From an uncultured Acidimicrobiales bacterium (GTDB taxonomy: Bacteria; Actinomycetota; Acidimicrobiia; Acidimicrobiales; Iamiaceae): 11,421 nt of DNA. The notes under the pieces are model-generated. The model searched no databases. It saw only the letters and a program-made list of their open reading frames with translations, and was not told where the DNA came from. This document shows, in pieces, positions 5,084 to 11,421 of the stretch. The position numbers and the translations under genes are program-made. The stretch spans positions 1 to 11,421 of the forward strand of contig CALANQ010000410.1 in NCBI GenBank assembly GCA_937926025.1, given 5' to 3'. Each line of letters opens with the position of its first letter. Positions within the stretch are counted from its first letter, which is position 1.

Positions 5084-6163
5084 ATGCGCTTCGCCTTCAC
5101 CGACGACCAGCTGGCCTTCCGCGATGCGGTGGCCGACCTCCTGGCCAAGGAGTGCCCGCCCGAGGTGGTGCGCGCCGCCTGGCCCGACGGCACCGACGCT
5201 CACGGCGCCCGCAAGGGCGAGGGGGCCCGCGCCGATGCCGACCGGGTGGCCAAGGTGTGGAACGACCTGGCCGAGATGGGCGTGCTCGGCATCGGCGTGT
5301 CCGAGGCCAACGGCGGCCTGGGCATGGCCGAGGACGACTGGGTGCTGCTGGCCGAGGAGACCGGGTACGCCGCCCTGCCCCACCCGTTCGTGGAGACGGC
5401 CTGCGTGGTGGCGCCGCTGCTCGACGACAGCGACGATCCCCACGGCGTCCTGCCCGAGCTGCTCGACGGGTCGCGCCAGGCCGGCGCCGTGCCGCTGACC
5501 AGCGCGCTGGTCCCCTGGGGCGACGCGGTGACGTACCTGGTGAGCCTGGACCGGGGGCGTGGCGCGGACGACGGTTGGGTGGCCCGCCGCATCGAGGGTG
5601 GCCTGGCGGTGGGCGACACGCCGGACTCGCGCCGGACGCTGGCCGAGGCGGTCGACGCCGGTCGTCGGGTGGTGAAGCTGGGTGCGTGGCAGTCCGACGG
5701 CGGTTTCGCCACCGGCGTCGTCGCGGAGCGGGCGTTCGACCGCGGTGCCCTGGGGACCGCGGCCCAGCTGCTCGGCCTGGGTCGTCGCATGCTGGACCTG
5801 ACCGTGGCGTACGCGGCGGAGCGCAAGCAGTTCGGCGTGGCCATCGGGACCCAGCAGGCGGTGAAGCACCACCTGGCCACGGCGGCGATGAAGCTGCGGT
5901 TCGCGGCGCCCGTGGTCTACGCCGCGGCCTGGGAGCTGAGCACCGAGGCGCCGACCGCCAGCCGGACCGTCTCCACGGCGAAGGCTCTGGCCTCCGACGC
6001 GGCTCGGTTCACGGCAGCCCAGGCGCTGCAGTGCCACGGCGCCATCGGGTACACCGTGGAGTACGACCTTCACCTGTACCTGAAGCGGGCCGAGGCCCTC
6101 AGCCGCAGCTGGGGCGATGCCGCCTGGCACCGCCGCCGCGTGGCCACCGCGCTCGGCATCTGA
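5084..6163 (+). CDS. fadE32: FadE32-like acyl-CoA dehydrogenase, small partner subunit
   Basis: 359-residue acyl-CoA dehydrogenase-fold protein and probable beta subunit to FadE31. Loss of FadE32 in M. smegmatis causes accumulation of MOODA, so the complex likely dehydrogenates the last bicyclic-derived thioester. The N-terminus FTDDQLAFRDAVADLLAKECPPEVVRA (5-31) is typical of FadE32-type proteins. C-terminal landmarks are YAAERKQFGVAIGTQQAVKHHLA (243-265), containing the FAD-contacting RKQFG, and CHGAIGYTVEYDLHLYLKRA (317-336). A charged, Ala/Gly-rich stretch at about residues 36-57 appears longer than in mycobacterial FadE32. The FAD- and substrate-binding middle domain is degenerate, as is usual for the non-catalytic partner. 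AGGGGA just before ATG 5084 is a close Shine-Dalgarno site. The 5-nt gap after fadE31 indicates one operon. FadE33 (IpdE2) is the alternative. Confidence 0.85.
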   Translation: MRFAFTDDQLAFRDAVADLLAKECPPEVVRAAWPDGTDAHGARKGEGARADADRVAKVWNDLAEMGVLGIGVSEANGGLGMAEDDWVLLAEETGYAALPHPFVETACVVAPLLDDSDDPHGVLPELLDGSRQAGAVPLTSALVPWGDAVTYLVSLDRGRGADDGWVARRIEGGLAVGDTPDSRRTLAEAVDAGRRVVKLGAWQSDGGFATGVVAERAFDRGALGTAAQLLGLGRRMLDLTVAYAAERKQFGVAIGTQQAVKHHLATAAMKLRFAAPVVYAAAWELSTEAPTASRTVSTAKALASDAARFTAAQALQCHGAIGYTVEYDLHLYLKRAEALSRSWGDAAWHRRRVATALGI

Positions 6164-6165
6164 CG

Positions 6166-6221
6166 CCACCCCCCCCTCGGAGGTGGTGCGATCCCGGGAG
6201 GCGGCGGGGCGCCGAGGGATC
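6166..6221. terminator. convergent-gene terminator region with two stem-loops
   Basis: This is the 56-bp gap between the converging fadE32 and propeller-protein genes. CCACC (6166-6170) pairs with GGTGG (6182-6186). GATCCC (6190-6195) pairs with GGGATC (6216-6221) around a GC-rich 20-nt loop, and this second stem overlaps the stop codon of the minus-strand gene. Neither has a U-tract on either strand, as is common in actinobacteria. It is probably a shared bidirectional terminator. Confidence 0.45.
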
Positions 6222-7347
6222 AGCTGACGGGTTCCTCGAACCAGGTCGAGGCGCCCCGGGGGGCTCGGGGCAGACCGGTGATCGGGGTGATGGTTCCCAG
6301 CGCCGGTGCGTGCTCGGGGGCCAGCTGGACGCTGCGGGCGGCGGTGGTGCCATCCAGGAGGATGACCTCTTCGGCGCCGCTGCGGCCCTGAGCGTCCCGC
6401 AGCACGCGGTAGGTGCCGTTGATGCTGCGCATGGACCCCCCGTCGACGCGACCTGCGCTGTCGAAGCCCCAGACCTTCTCGGGGTTGGGGCCGGACCCGT
6501 ACCAGTAGACGTAGTCCGCGCCGTGCATGCCGGCCTTGGTGACGACGGGGATGTAGCTGCGTCCCGGTGAGGGCACGGGGTCGCTGCGGTGGGCACCATC
6601 GCCCCGGTGGAAGCTCCAGATCGAGTTGCGACCGCCGGCGGGGTCGTAGAAGAGCACCTGCTGCGCGCTCTGGCCGAAGTTCCGGCTGAAGAACGAGCCC
6701 ACGGTGATCCGGTAGTTGCCGGCGATGCTGACGCGCCGGGCCGATGCGTTGCGCCCGCTGAACAGCCACAGCGAGTCCGCCTTGGCGCCGGGGCCGTACC
6801 AGAGGATGCCCTGGCGGGAGGGCTGGTCGTTGATGCCGTCGACGAGGAGCGGCACGGGCTGGGCGTCGAGGTTGACGGTCATCGGGACCGAGGTGATGGA
6901 CCCGTCGTCCTCGAAGAACCACACGTAGTCCCGGGCGGTGCCGGGTGCGTACCAGAAGATGTCGTCGTTGCCGTCGAGGTCCAGGTCGGCGACGACGGGG
7001 CGGAACGTCCCGCCGACGGGCGCCGGTGTGAACTGGGTCTTGAGGCTGTCGCCGTTGCGCTCGACGTCGAGCAGGCCGTCGGGGCCCGGGCCCGGGTTGT
7101 ACAGGAAGGCCTGGGCGCCGGCGGTGGAGGGGAAGTGCCCGGCCAGCACGTGTGCGGTGGGGAACGCCGTCACCGACGTGCGCATGCCGCCGGCGAGCAC
7201 CACCACCTGGTCGCTGCTGGGCGAGGCGAAGAAGACGGCGTCTTCGGCGATGGACGCCGCTGCGGGCCGTGCCGGCAGCACGGCGGTGGCGGCCGCCAAG
7301 AGGCCGGCGGCCGCCAGTGCCGTCCGACGATGGAACGTGGTGCGCAT
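6220..7347 (-). CDS. secreted seven-bladed FG-GAP/VCBS-like propeller protein, downstream paralogue
   Basis: 375 residues, probably exported. The N-terminus MRTTFHRRTALAAAGLLAAA has an Arg pair followed by a hydrophobic stretch (Tat-like, though Sec is possible), with likely cleavage after Ala31 (PAAA-S). The mature part reads as seven repeats beginning near residues 36, 79, 129, 179, 229, 278 and 326. Each has a hydrophobic-aromatic strand such as DIFWYAPG, ILWYGPG, VLFYDPAG or YVYWYGSGP, then a W/F strand. One repeat boundary carries a calcium-loop-like DLDLDGNDD (121-129). The predicted fold is a seven-bladed beta-propeller; function and ligand are unknown. There are no extra domains, no LPXTG signal and no C-terminal membrane helix. 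ATG 7347 is preceded by GGGGGA at Shine-Dalgarno distance. The neighbouring upstream gene is a paralogue with better conserved repeats. Confidence 0.82.
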   Translation of the reverse strand: MRTTFHRRTALAAAGLLAAATAVLPARPAAASIAEDAVFFASPSSDQVVVLAGGMRTSVTAFPTAHVLAGHFPSTAGAQAFLYNPGPGPDGLLDVERNGDSLKTQFTPAPVGGTFRPVVADLDLDGNDDIFWYAPGTARDYVWFFEDDGSITSVPMTVNLDAQPVPLLVDGINDQPSRQGILWYGPGAKADSLWLFSGRNASARRVSIAGNYRITVGSFFSRNFGQSAQQVLFYDPAGGRNSIWSFHRGDGAHRSDPVPSPGRSYIPVVTKAGMHGADYVYWYGSGPNPEKVWGFDSAGRVDGGSMRSINGTYRVLRDAQGRSGAEEVILLDGTTAARSVQLAPEHAPALGTITPITGLPRAPRGASTWFEEPVS

Positions 7348-7383
7348 GGAATCCCCCGATGGTCCGCTGCCGCTCAGGGACCC

Positions 7384-7389
7384 AGGGTA
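7384..7389 (-). promoter_or_regulatory. possible -10 element for the downstream propeller gene
   Basis: On the minus strand this reads TACCCT, which fits TANNNT, about 36 nt before the start codon. It would give a leader of about 30 nt containing the GGGGGA ribosome-binding site. No -35 is recognisable, and co-transcription with the upstream paralogue across the 61-bp gap is equally possible. Confidence 0.3.
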
Positions 7390-7408
7390 GGCCAGCGTCA
7401 GGGATCCG

Positions 7409-8515
7409 TCAGGCCGGGAAGCGGTAGTTGTCGATGGTGGCCGGTCGGGTGTTGACCGTGCTGGTGGTGATCGACTGCTGCGTGAAGCCGCCGGCGTTGA
7501 ACTTCCACAGCGTGGCCTTGCCGCCCGTGGCCCAGGCGATGTCCTGGTAGCCGTTGCCGTCGTAGTCGCCGACCTCGGGGTCGTAGGTGCCGTTGACGGT
7601 GGGCGCCTCCAGCTGGTTGACGCTGCCGTTGGCGTTGAAGCTGATGAACCGCTCTGCCCCCGTGCCCGGCTTGTAGAAGAGGACCGCATCGCGGTTCGGG
7701 TTGGTGAACGCGCCGACCACCGGCGTGTACGTGCCGTCGATGTTCGGGATGGCCGCTGCGGTGTGGTTGGCGTTGGTGTCGAAGGTCCAGATGGAGTCGG
7801 CGCCGCTCTTGTTGAAGAACAGGAGGCGGCGCTGCGGGCTGCCCTCGGCGACATCGCTGAAGTGACCCGGGATCAGCTGGTAGCTGCCGTTGATGGTGAT
7901 GGCCTTGGTGGTGTGGTTGCCGTTGGTGTCGAACCGCCAGATGGAATCCGCGGCGGTGCCGGGGGCGTACCAGACGATGTCGGAGGTGCCGTTGCCGTCG
8001 ACGTTGATGGCCGTGGGCTTGTAGGTGCCGGAGATGCTCACCGACTTGGTGGTGTGGCTGCCGTTGGCCTGGAAGAACCAGATGGAGTCGGCGGCGGTGC
8101 CGGGGGCGTACCAGAGGATGTCGTCGACCGCGTTGCCGTCGAAGTCGCCGACCACCGGCGTGTAGGTGCCGCTGATGGTCTCGGACCGGAAGGCGGAGGT
8201 GAACGAGCTCACGTTGGCGGTGACGCTGAGCACCCCGTCGGACCCGCTGCCCGGGTTGTACAGGAACAGGTCGGTGCCGGCCGGGCCGCCGAAGTTGCCC
8301 TCGATGACCCTGGAGGTGGTGAAGTACGCCGGGGTGGCGGTGTTGCCGTTGCGCCAGATGGTGAAGGTCTGGCCGTTGTACGGCACGAACACCAGGGTGC
8401 TGCTGTCGACCGACGAGGCGGCGGCCGGTGCCGCCGTGGTGGCGAGCAGCCCGCCGGCGGCCACCAGCGAGGCGGCCAGCGACGCGGCTCGTCGAAGGGT
8501 CTTGGATCGGATCAT
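7409..8515 (-). CDS. secreted seven-bladed FG-GAP/VCBS-like propeller protein, upstream paralogue
   Basis: 368 residues. The N-terminal signal peptide has basic residues (MIRSKTLRR), a hydrophobic core to about residue 29 and likely cleavage after Ala33 (PAAA-S). The mature protein is almost entirely seven repeats of 42-51 residues, starting near residues 40, 82, 132, 179, 230, 276 and 325. The working consensus is D-I-x-W-Y-x-P-G-x-A-x-D-S-I-W-x-F-x-x-N-G, then an I-x-G-T-Y-x-P-V-V-G-D-F strand and a DGN-type acidic loop (e.g. DFDGNAVDD, DYDGNGYQD). That fits a closed seven-bladed beta-propeller acting outside the cell, possibly binding calcium; no enzyme motif is seen. ATG 8515 is preceded by GGAG at 8 nt. 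An in-frame ATG at 8566 would put a hydrophilic stretch before the signal peptide and is not favoured. The paralogue lies 61 bp downstream on the same strand. Confidence 0.85.
   Translation of the reverse strand: MIRSKTLRRAASLAASLVAAGGLLATTAAPAAASSVDSSTLVFVPYNGQTFTIWRNGNTATPAYFTTSRVIEGNFGGPAGTDLFLYNPGSGSDGVLSVTANVSSFTSAFRSETISGTYTPVVGDFDGNAVDDILWYAPGTAADSIWFFQANGSHTTKSVSISGTYKPTAINVDGNGTSDIVWYAPGTAADSIWRFDTNGNHTTKAITINGSYQLIPGHFSDVAEGSPQRRLLFFNKSGADSIWTFDTNANHTAAAIPNIDGTYTPVVGAFTNPNRDAVLFYKPGTGAERFISFNANGSVNQLEAPTVNGTYDPEVGDYDGNGYQDIAWATGGKATLWKFNAGGFTQQSITTSTVNTRPATIDNYRFPA
7841..8122 (-). repeat. two adjacent 141-bp coding repeats (blades 3 and 4)
   Basis: Units 7982-8122 and 7841-7981 encode consecutive 47-residue blades that share WYAPGTAADSIW. 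Long stretches of DNA are nearly identical, for example GGTGCCGGGGGCGTACCA at the same phase in both units. This points to recent duplication or gene conversion of one blade; the other blades have diverged much more. Confidence 0.75.
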
Positions 8516-8567
8516 GTCCCGCGCTCCGTTCGTTTGTGTCCACCCCGGGGGGAGGGGCGGCTGCAAA

Positions 8568-8573
8568 ACGCTA
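8568..8573 (-). promoter_or_regulatory. possible -10 element for the upstream propeller gene
   Basis: On the minus strand this reads TAGCGT, fitting TANNNT, about 52 nt before ATG 8515. The leader would include a CCCCGGGG-centred block and a GGAG ribosome-binding site. It is the best candidate in the 136-bp divergent region shared with fadA6. Confidence 0.4.
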
Positions 8574-8626
8574 CCGCTCCTGGCGGGCGCGTGACGGGTG
8601 ATCCGGGGCGCGGGCTGTGGAGGGTT

Positions 8627-8645
8627 TCTGACGGGGCGTTAGATT
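8627..8645 (+). promoter_or_regulatory. fadA6 promoter with operator palindrome
   Basis: TCTGACGGGGCGTTAGA (8627-8643) has half-sites matching at 6 of 7 positions around GGG. It differs from the fadE31 copy at one base. TAGATT (8640-8645) overlaps its right arm and fits a TANNNT -10 element. It ends 6 nt before ATG 8652, so the transcript would be leaderless. Binding at the palindrome would directly cover the -10. Confidence 0.68.
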
Positions 8646-8651
8646 CTGGGC

Positions 8652-9803
8652 ATGCCTGAGGCCTACATCGTCGACGCCGTCCGCACGCCTGTCGGGAAGC
8701 GGGGTGGCTCGCTCAGCACGATCCACCCGGCCGACCTCGGCGCCGCCCCCATCAAGGCGCTGCTCGAGCGCACCGGCATCGATCCTGGTGCGGTCGAGGA
8801 CGTGATCTTCGGCAACGTCGACTCGGTGGGCGGCCAGGCCGGCGACATCGCCCGCACCTGCTGGCTGGTGGCCGGCGGTCCCGAGCACGTGCCCGGCACC
8901 ACCGTGGACCGTCAGTGCGGGTCGGCCCAGCAGGCCGTGCACTTCGCGGCCCAGGCCGTGATGGCGGGCGTGAACGACCTCGTCGTCGCGGGCGGCGTGC
9001 AGCAGATGAGCCAGATCCCGATCAGCTCGGCGATGACCTGTGCGCAGGACCTCGGCTTCCCCGATCCGTTCACCACGTCGCCCGGGTGGGTCGATCGCTA
9101 CGGCCCGAACGAGGTCAGCCAGTTCACCGGTGCCGAGATGATCGCCGAGAAGTGGGAGCTCAGCCGGGAGGAGATGGAGGACTTCGCCATCGAGTCCCAC
9201 ACCCGGGCGCTGAAGGCGCAGGCCGACGGTCGCTTCGAGGCGGAGATCGCACCGCTGAACGGGCTCGCCTTCGACGAGGGCCCCCGGGAGCCCAACGTCG
9301 AGAAGATCCGCTCGCTGCGCACGCTGGTCGAGGGTGGTCGCCTGACGGCGGCGGTGGCCAGCCAGATCAGCGATGCGTCGGCGTCGATCCTGATCGCCTC
9401 CGAGCAGGCGGTGAAGGACCACGGCCTCACGCCCCGGGCCCGCATCCACCACATGAGCGTCCGGGGCGACGACCCGATCTTCATGCTGACGGCCCCGATC
9501 CCCGCCACCCGCTACGCGCTCGAGAAGACCGGCCTGACGATGGACGACATCGACACCGTCGAGATCAACGAGGCGTTCGCCTCGGTGGTCCTGGCGTGGG
9601 CCAAGGAGCTGCACCCCGACATGGCCAAGGTCAACCCGAACGGCGGGGCCATCGCGCTCGGCCACCCGCTCGGTGCCACCGGCGCCCGCCTGATGACCAC
9701 CATGCTCAACCACCTCGAGCAGACCGGTGGCCGCTACGGCCTCCAGACGATGTGCGAGGGCGGCGGCCAGGCCAACGTCACCATCATCGAGCGGCTGGGC
9801 TGA
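8652..9803 (+). CDS. fadA6: FadA6-like thiolase of steroid C/D-ring degradation
   Basis: 383-residue thiolase, the length of mycobacterial FadA6 (about 386). It would cleave the beta-keto thioester released by IpdAB to MOODA-CoA plus acetyl-CoA. Catalytic features are intact: nucleophilic Cys89 in VDRQCGSAQQA (85-95), the NEAFA box (306-310), His338 in GGAIALGHPLGATGAR (331-346) and the second catalytic Cys368 in TMCEGGGQANVTIIE (366-380). Near-identity to FadA6 in MEAYIVDAVRTPVGKRGG-type N-terminus, GGVQQMSQIPISSAM (114-128), AEKWELSREEME (165-176) and LVEGGRLTAAVASQISD (225-241) favours it over a general acetyl-CoA acetyltransferase. ATG 8652 is the family start; there is no Shine-Dalgarno site, but a -10 element lies 6 nt upstream. 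It carries the same operator as ipdC and fadE31 despite being separated from them by two minus-strand genes. It converges with the next gene, with 3 bp between the stop codons. Confidence 0.94.
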   Translation: MPEAYIVDAVRTPVGKRGGSLSTIHPADLGAAPIKALLERTGIDPGAVEDVIFGNVDSVGGQAGDIARTCWLVAGGPEHVPGTTVDRQCGSAQQAVHFAAQAVMAGVNDLVVAGGVQQMSQIPISSAMTCAQDLGFPDPFTTSPGWVDRYGPNEVSQFTGAEMIAEKWELSREEMEDFAIESHTRALKAQADGRFEAEIAPLNGLAFDEGPREPNVEKIRSLRTLVEGGRLTAAVASQISDASASILIASEQAVKDHGLTPRARIHHMSVRGDDPIFMLTAPIPATRYALEKTGLTMDDIDTVEINEAFASVVLAWAKELHPDMAKVNPNGGAIALGHPLGATGARLMTTMLNHLEQTGGRYGLQTMCEGGGQANVTIIERLG

Positions 9804-9806
9804 CCT

Positions 9807-10442
9807 TCAGGCCTCGGCGGGGCCTTCGGGCTCGATGGCCTGCAGTTCGGGCTTGCCCCGGTAGCCCACCACCAGGGCGCTCACCCCGGCCAGGCCGATC
9901 AGGATCCCGCCGACCAGCACGCCGGTGCCGATGTACCGCGTGACGCGGTGGGTCTTGGCCACCGCGTAGAAGCTGCCGAGGTCGCCGCGCTCCCACGCGC
10001 AGGTGACGGTGGTGGCGCCGCCGCGGCCGTCGAAGTCCGCGGCGAACACGCCGACCGACGTGCTGGTGCGCACGGAGGCCGCGCTCGGGTTGAGGGTCTG
10101 GGTGGTGCCGTCGGGGTGCTCCACGGTGCAGCCCAGCTGGGAGATGCGGTCCTCGACGAAGTCGCCCGTGGTGGGCTCGGGGATGACCGTGATGGCGTAG
10201 GTGGTGCCGTCGTCGGCGTCGAACCGGATGGGGTTGCCCACCTGGGCCCGGCCCTCGGCCGTGGCCACCTGGAGCGCCTGGCTGCCCCAGCCGACCGTGG
10301 CCCCGATGACGACGAGGACGACGCCCACGCCGATGCCGACCCAGCCGAGCCGCAGGGCCCGGGTGTTGCGCACGGTGACGATGCGCCGGGTCGGGGCCGG
10401 GGTCGTTGGCGCCGGACCCGGATCGGGAGGGAGGTCGCTCAT
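9807..10442 (-). CDS. two-pass membrane protein of unknown function
   Basis: 211 residues, family not recognised with certainty. A Pro-rich cytosolic N-terminus (1-20) and a basic patch precede membrane segment 1 (about 33-52, WVGIGVGVVLVVIGATVGWG). A loop of about 115 residues outside the membrane contains Cys105 and Cys148, which could form a disulphide. Membrane segment 2 (about 171-193, GTGVLVGGILIGLAGVSALVV) is followed by a short acidic cytosolic tail. The layout recalls DUF3592-type proteins, in which two helices flank a beta-rich extracytoplasmic domain; this is a topology-based guess. ATG 10442 overlaps the stop of the upstream gene by 4 nt (ATGA), so the two are translationally coupled and likely functionally linked. 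There is no evidence of a role in steroid catabolism. Confidence 0.78.
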   Translation of the reverse strand: MSDLPPDPGPAPTTPAPTRRIVTVRNTRALRLGWVGIGVGVVLVVIGATVGWGSQALQVATAEGRAQVGNPIRFDADDGTTYAITVIPEPTTGDFVEDRISQLGCTVEHPDGTTQTLNPSAASVRTSTSVGVFAADFDGRGGATTVTCAWERGDLGSFYAVAKTHRVTRYIGTGVLVGGILIGLAGVSALVVGYRGKPELQAIEPEGPAEA

Positions 10443-11419
10443 CGCCGCTTGCGCTCGGTCTCGAACGCCTCGGCGAAGGCCGCACCCAGCTTCCAGTCCT
10501 GGCGGATGGCGGCCTGCCACGCCGCGCTGGCGGCGGCCCAGGTGGTGTCCGCCGGCATGCCCTTGCCCACCGCGTAGGCGTCGTGGTCGGCCGGACGGAC
10601 GCGGTCCCGCTGCAGGCCCGCCTCGACCGCCGCATAGGTGGCCAGGGTGACGCCGCCGTGCACCGGGCCGGCATCGGCTGCGGCGGCGATGGACGCCGCG
10701 ATGCCATCCGGGGTCAGGTCGTCGTCGCCGGCCCCGGCGGCCTCCGTCGGCTCCACGTGCCGGGGCCGCGCCGGGGGTCGGCCCACCCCGGGGTCGGCGG
10801 TGGCGGCCGCGGCCCAGTCGATGACCGGCTTGTCCAGCCGCTTGAGCGCCACGTAGCCGGGGGCGGCGAGGCCGACGGCGATGAGGTGGGTGGCGTAGAA
10901 CGGCACGGCCAGGCCCTTGATCTCCGCCTGGTAGGGCTCGACGCCGTCGAGGGCGACGGTGACCGTGGCGGTGAGCCGCACGGCCAGACCGCCGAGGAAC
11001 GAGCGCTCGGCCAGGTCGGTGATGGTGACGGTGGCGGCCTCGCCCTTCTTGCGGACCGCGACGAACGACCGGTCCTCGTCGACGATCCCGGGCTCGGGCG
11101 GCTCCTTCAGGACCTTGGAGCGGTGGGTCACCACGGAGCCGTCGAAGCCCAGCCGGTCGCCCGTGGCGGCCCAGTCGATGACGGCGTCGCCGGCGTGCAC
11201 CACCAGGTCGACGTCCATCCCCAGGCGGACCAGGTCGTCGGGCACCAGGTCCTGGCGGATCCCGGCGGTGCCGCCGGCGTGCTCCACCGCGTACTCGTCG
11301 ACCCGCCGATCGGAGTCGCCGTCGGACACGTACCGGACCCGGATGCCCGTGATGCGGCCGGACGCCGGGGCGCCCTTCGCCAGGATCTTGTCGGCCGAGG
11401 GCCCTCCGAACAGCGCCAT
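10439..11419 (-). CDS. hypothetical protein with two similar halves, cytosolic
   Basis: 326 residues with no signal peptide or membrane segment. Two segments look like copies of one beta-rich module: about 20-85 (starting GRITGIRVRY) and about 142-204 (starting LGGLAVRLTA). Each ends with the same motif, DAVIDWAA (78-85) and KPVIDWAA (197-204). A Pro/Ala-rich, acidic linker (about 205-237) leads to a C-terminal Ala-rich helical region (about 238-326) ending in basic residues (ETERKRR). Function unknown. ATG 11419 begins MALFGGPSADKILAKG, a plausible natural N-terminus, but only two bases lie beyond it, so ribosome-binding and promoter signals cannot be judged and a longer frame cannot be excluded. 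Overlaps the downstream membrane-protein gene by 4 nt. Confidence 0.75.
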   Translation of the reverse strand: MALFGGPSADKILAKGAPASGRITGIRVRYVSDGDSDRRVDEYAVEHAGGTAGIRQDLVPDDLVRLGMDVDLVVHAGDAVIDWAATGDRLGFDGSVVTHRSKVLKEPPEPGIVDEDRSFVAVRKKGEAATVTITDLAERSFLGGLAVRLTATVTVALDGVEPYQAEIKGLAVPFYATHLIAVGLAAPGYVALKRLDKPVIDWAAAATADPGVGRPPARPRHVEPTEAAGAGDDDLTPDGIAASIAAAADAGPVHGGVTLATYAAVEAGLQRDRVRPADHDAYAVGKGMPADTTWAAASAAWQAAIRQDWKLGAAFAEAFETERKRR

Positions 11420-11421
11420 GG

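Noticed and set aside
6224..6240. CTGACGGGTTCCTCG resembling the left half of the operator
   Set aside because: The right half does not match and it lies in coding sequence at the 3' end of a gene, not at a promoter.
5009..6922. Long antisense reading frame across fadE32 (637 codons), and similar long frames opposite ipdB and fadA6
   Set aside because: Low-complexity Arg/Pro/Gly/Ala/His composition with no domain, and it lies opposite clear conserved genes; high G+C produces such frames.
7394..7412. CGTCAGG repeated twice near the propeller gene junction, resembling half-operators
   Set aside because: The copies are in direct, not inverted, orientation; one overlaps a stop codon and there is no match to the N3-spaced palindrome.
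8516..8651. Canonical mycobacterial KstR2 or KstR box in the divergent promoter region
   Set aside because: No CAAG-N2-CTTG or AAC-N2-GTT palindrome is visible; the only clear inverted repeat is TCTGACG-N3-CGTTAGA.

Overview
The window is very GC-rich and densely coded. Its proteins resemble those of steroid-degrading Actinomycetota. The high G+C, promoters without Shine-Dalgarno sites, and secreted seven-bladed propeller proteins suggest a non-mycolate actinobacterium, possibly of class Acidimicrobiia; that class is an inference. No tRNA, rRNA, CRISPR array, transposase or integrase is visible.

Positions 1-6163 and 8652-9803 hold a steroid ring C/D degradation locus on the plus strand. ipdA (cut off by the left edge) and ipdB encode the ring-opening COCHEA-CoA hydrolase. 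A GNAT acetyltransferase follows, then ipdC (flavin-dependent reductase), fadE31-fadE32 (paired acyl-CoA dehydrogenase subunits) and, after an interruption, fadA6 (thiolase). In the characterised pathway IpdC acts before IpdAB. Thiolysis then gives MOODA-CoA, and a FadE32-containing dehydrogenase acts on that. echA20, ipdF, fadD3 and kstR2 are not in the window.

Positions 6220-8515 (minus strand) hold two adjacent paralogous secreted proteins, each with seven FG-GAP/VCBS-like repeats. They sit between fadE32 and fadA6. Positions 9807-11419 (minus strand) hold two translationally coupled genes of unknown function: a cytosolic protein with two similar halves, and a protein with two membrane segments.

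Two non-coding patterns stand out. First, three intergenic gaps (ipdB/GNAT, GNAT/ipdC, ipdC/fadE31) each contain two direct copies of a 49-52 bp imperfect palindrome, and in all three gaps the copies start exactly 73 bp apart. Second, a 17-bp inverted repeat of the form TCTGACG-N3-CGTCAGA lies at the start of ipdC, fadE31 and fadA6, overlapping or adjoining a TANNNT -10 element. This looks like the operator of a shared regulator, and it is not the published mycobacterial KstR2 box. Several -10 elements lie only 6-10 nt from the start codon, which suggests leaderless or nearly leaderless mRNAs.
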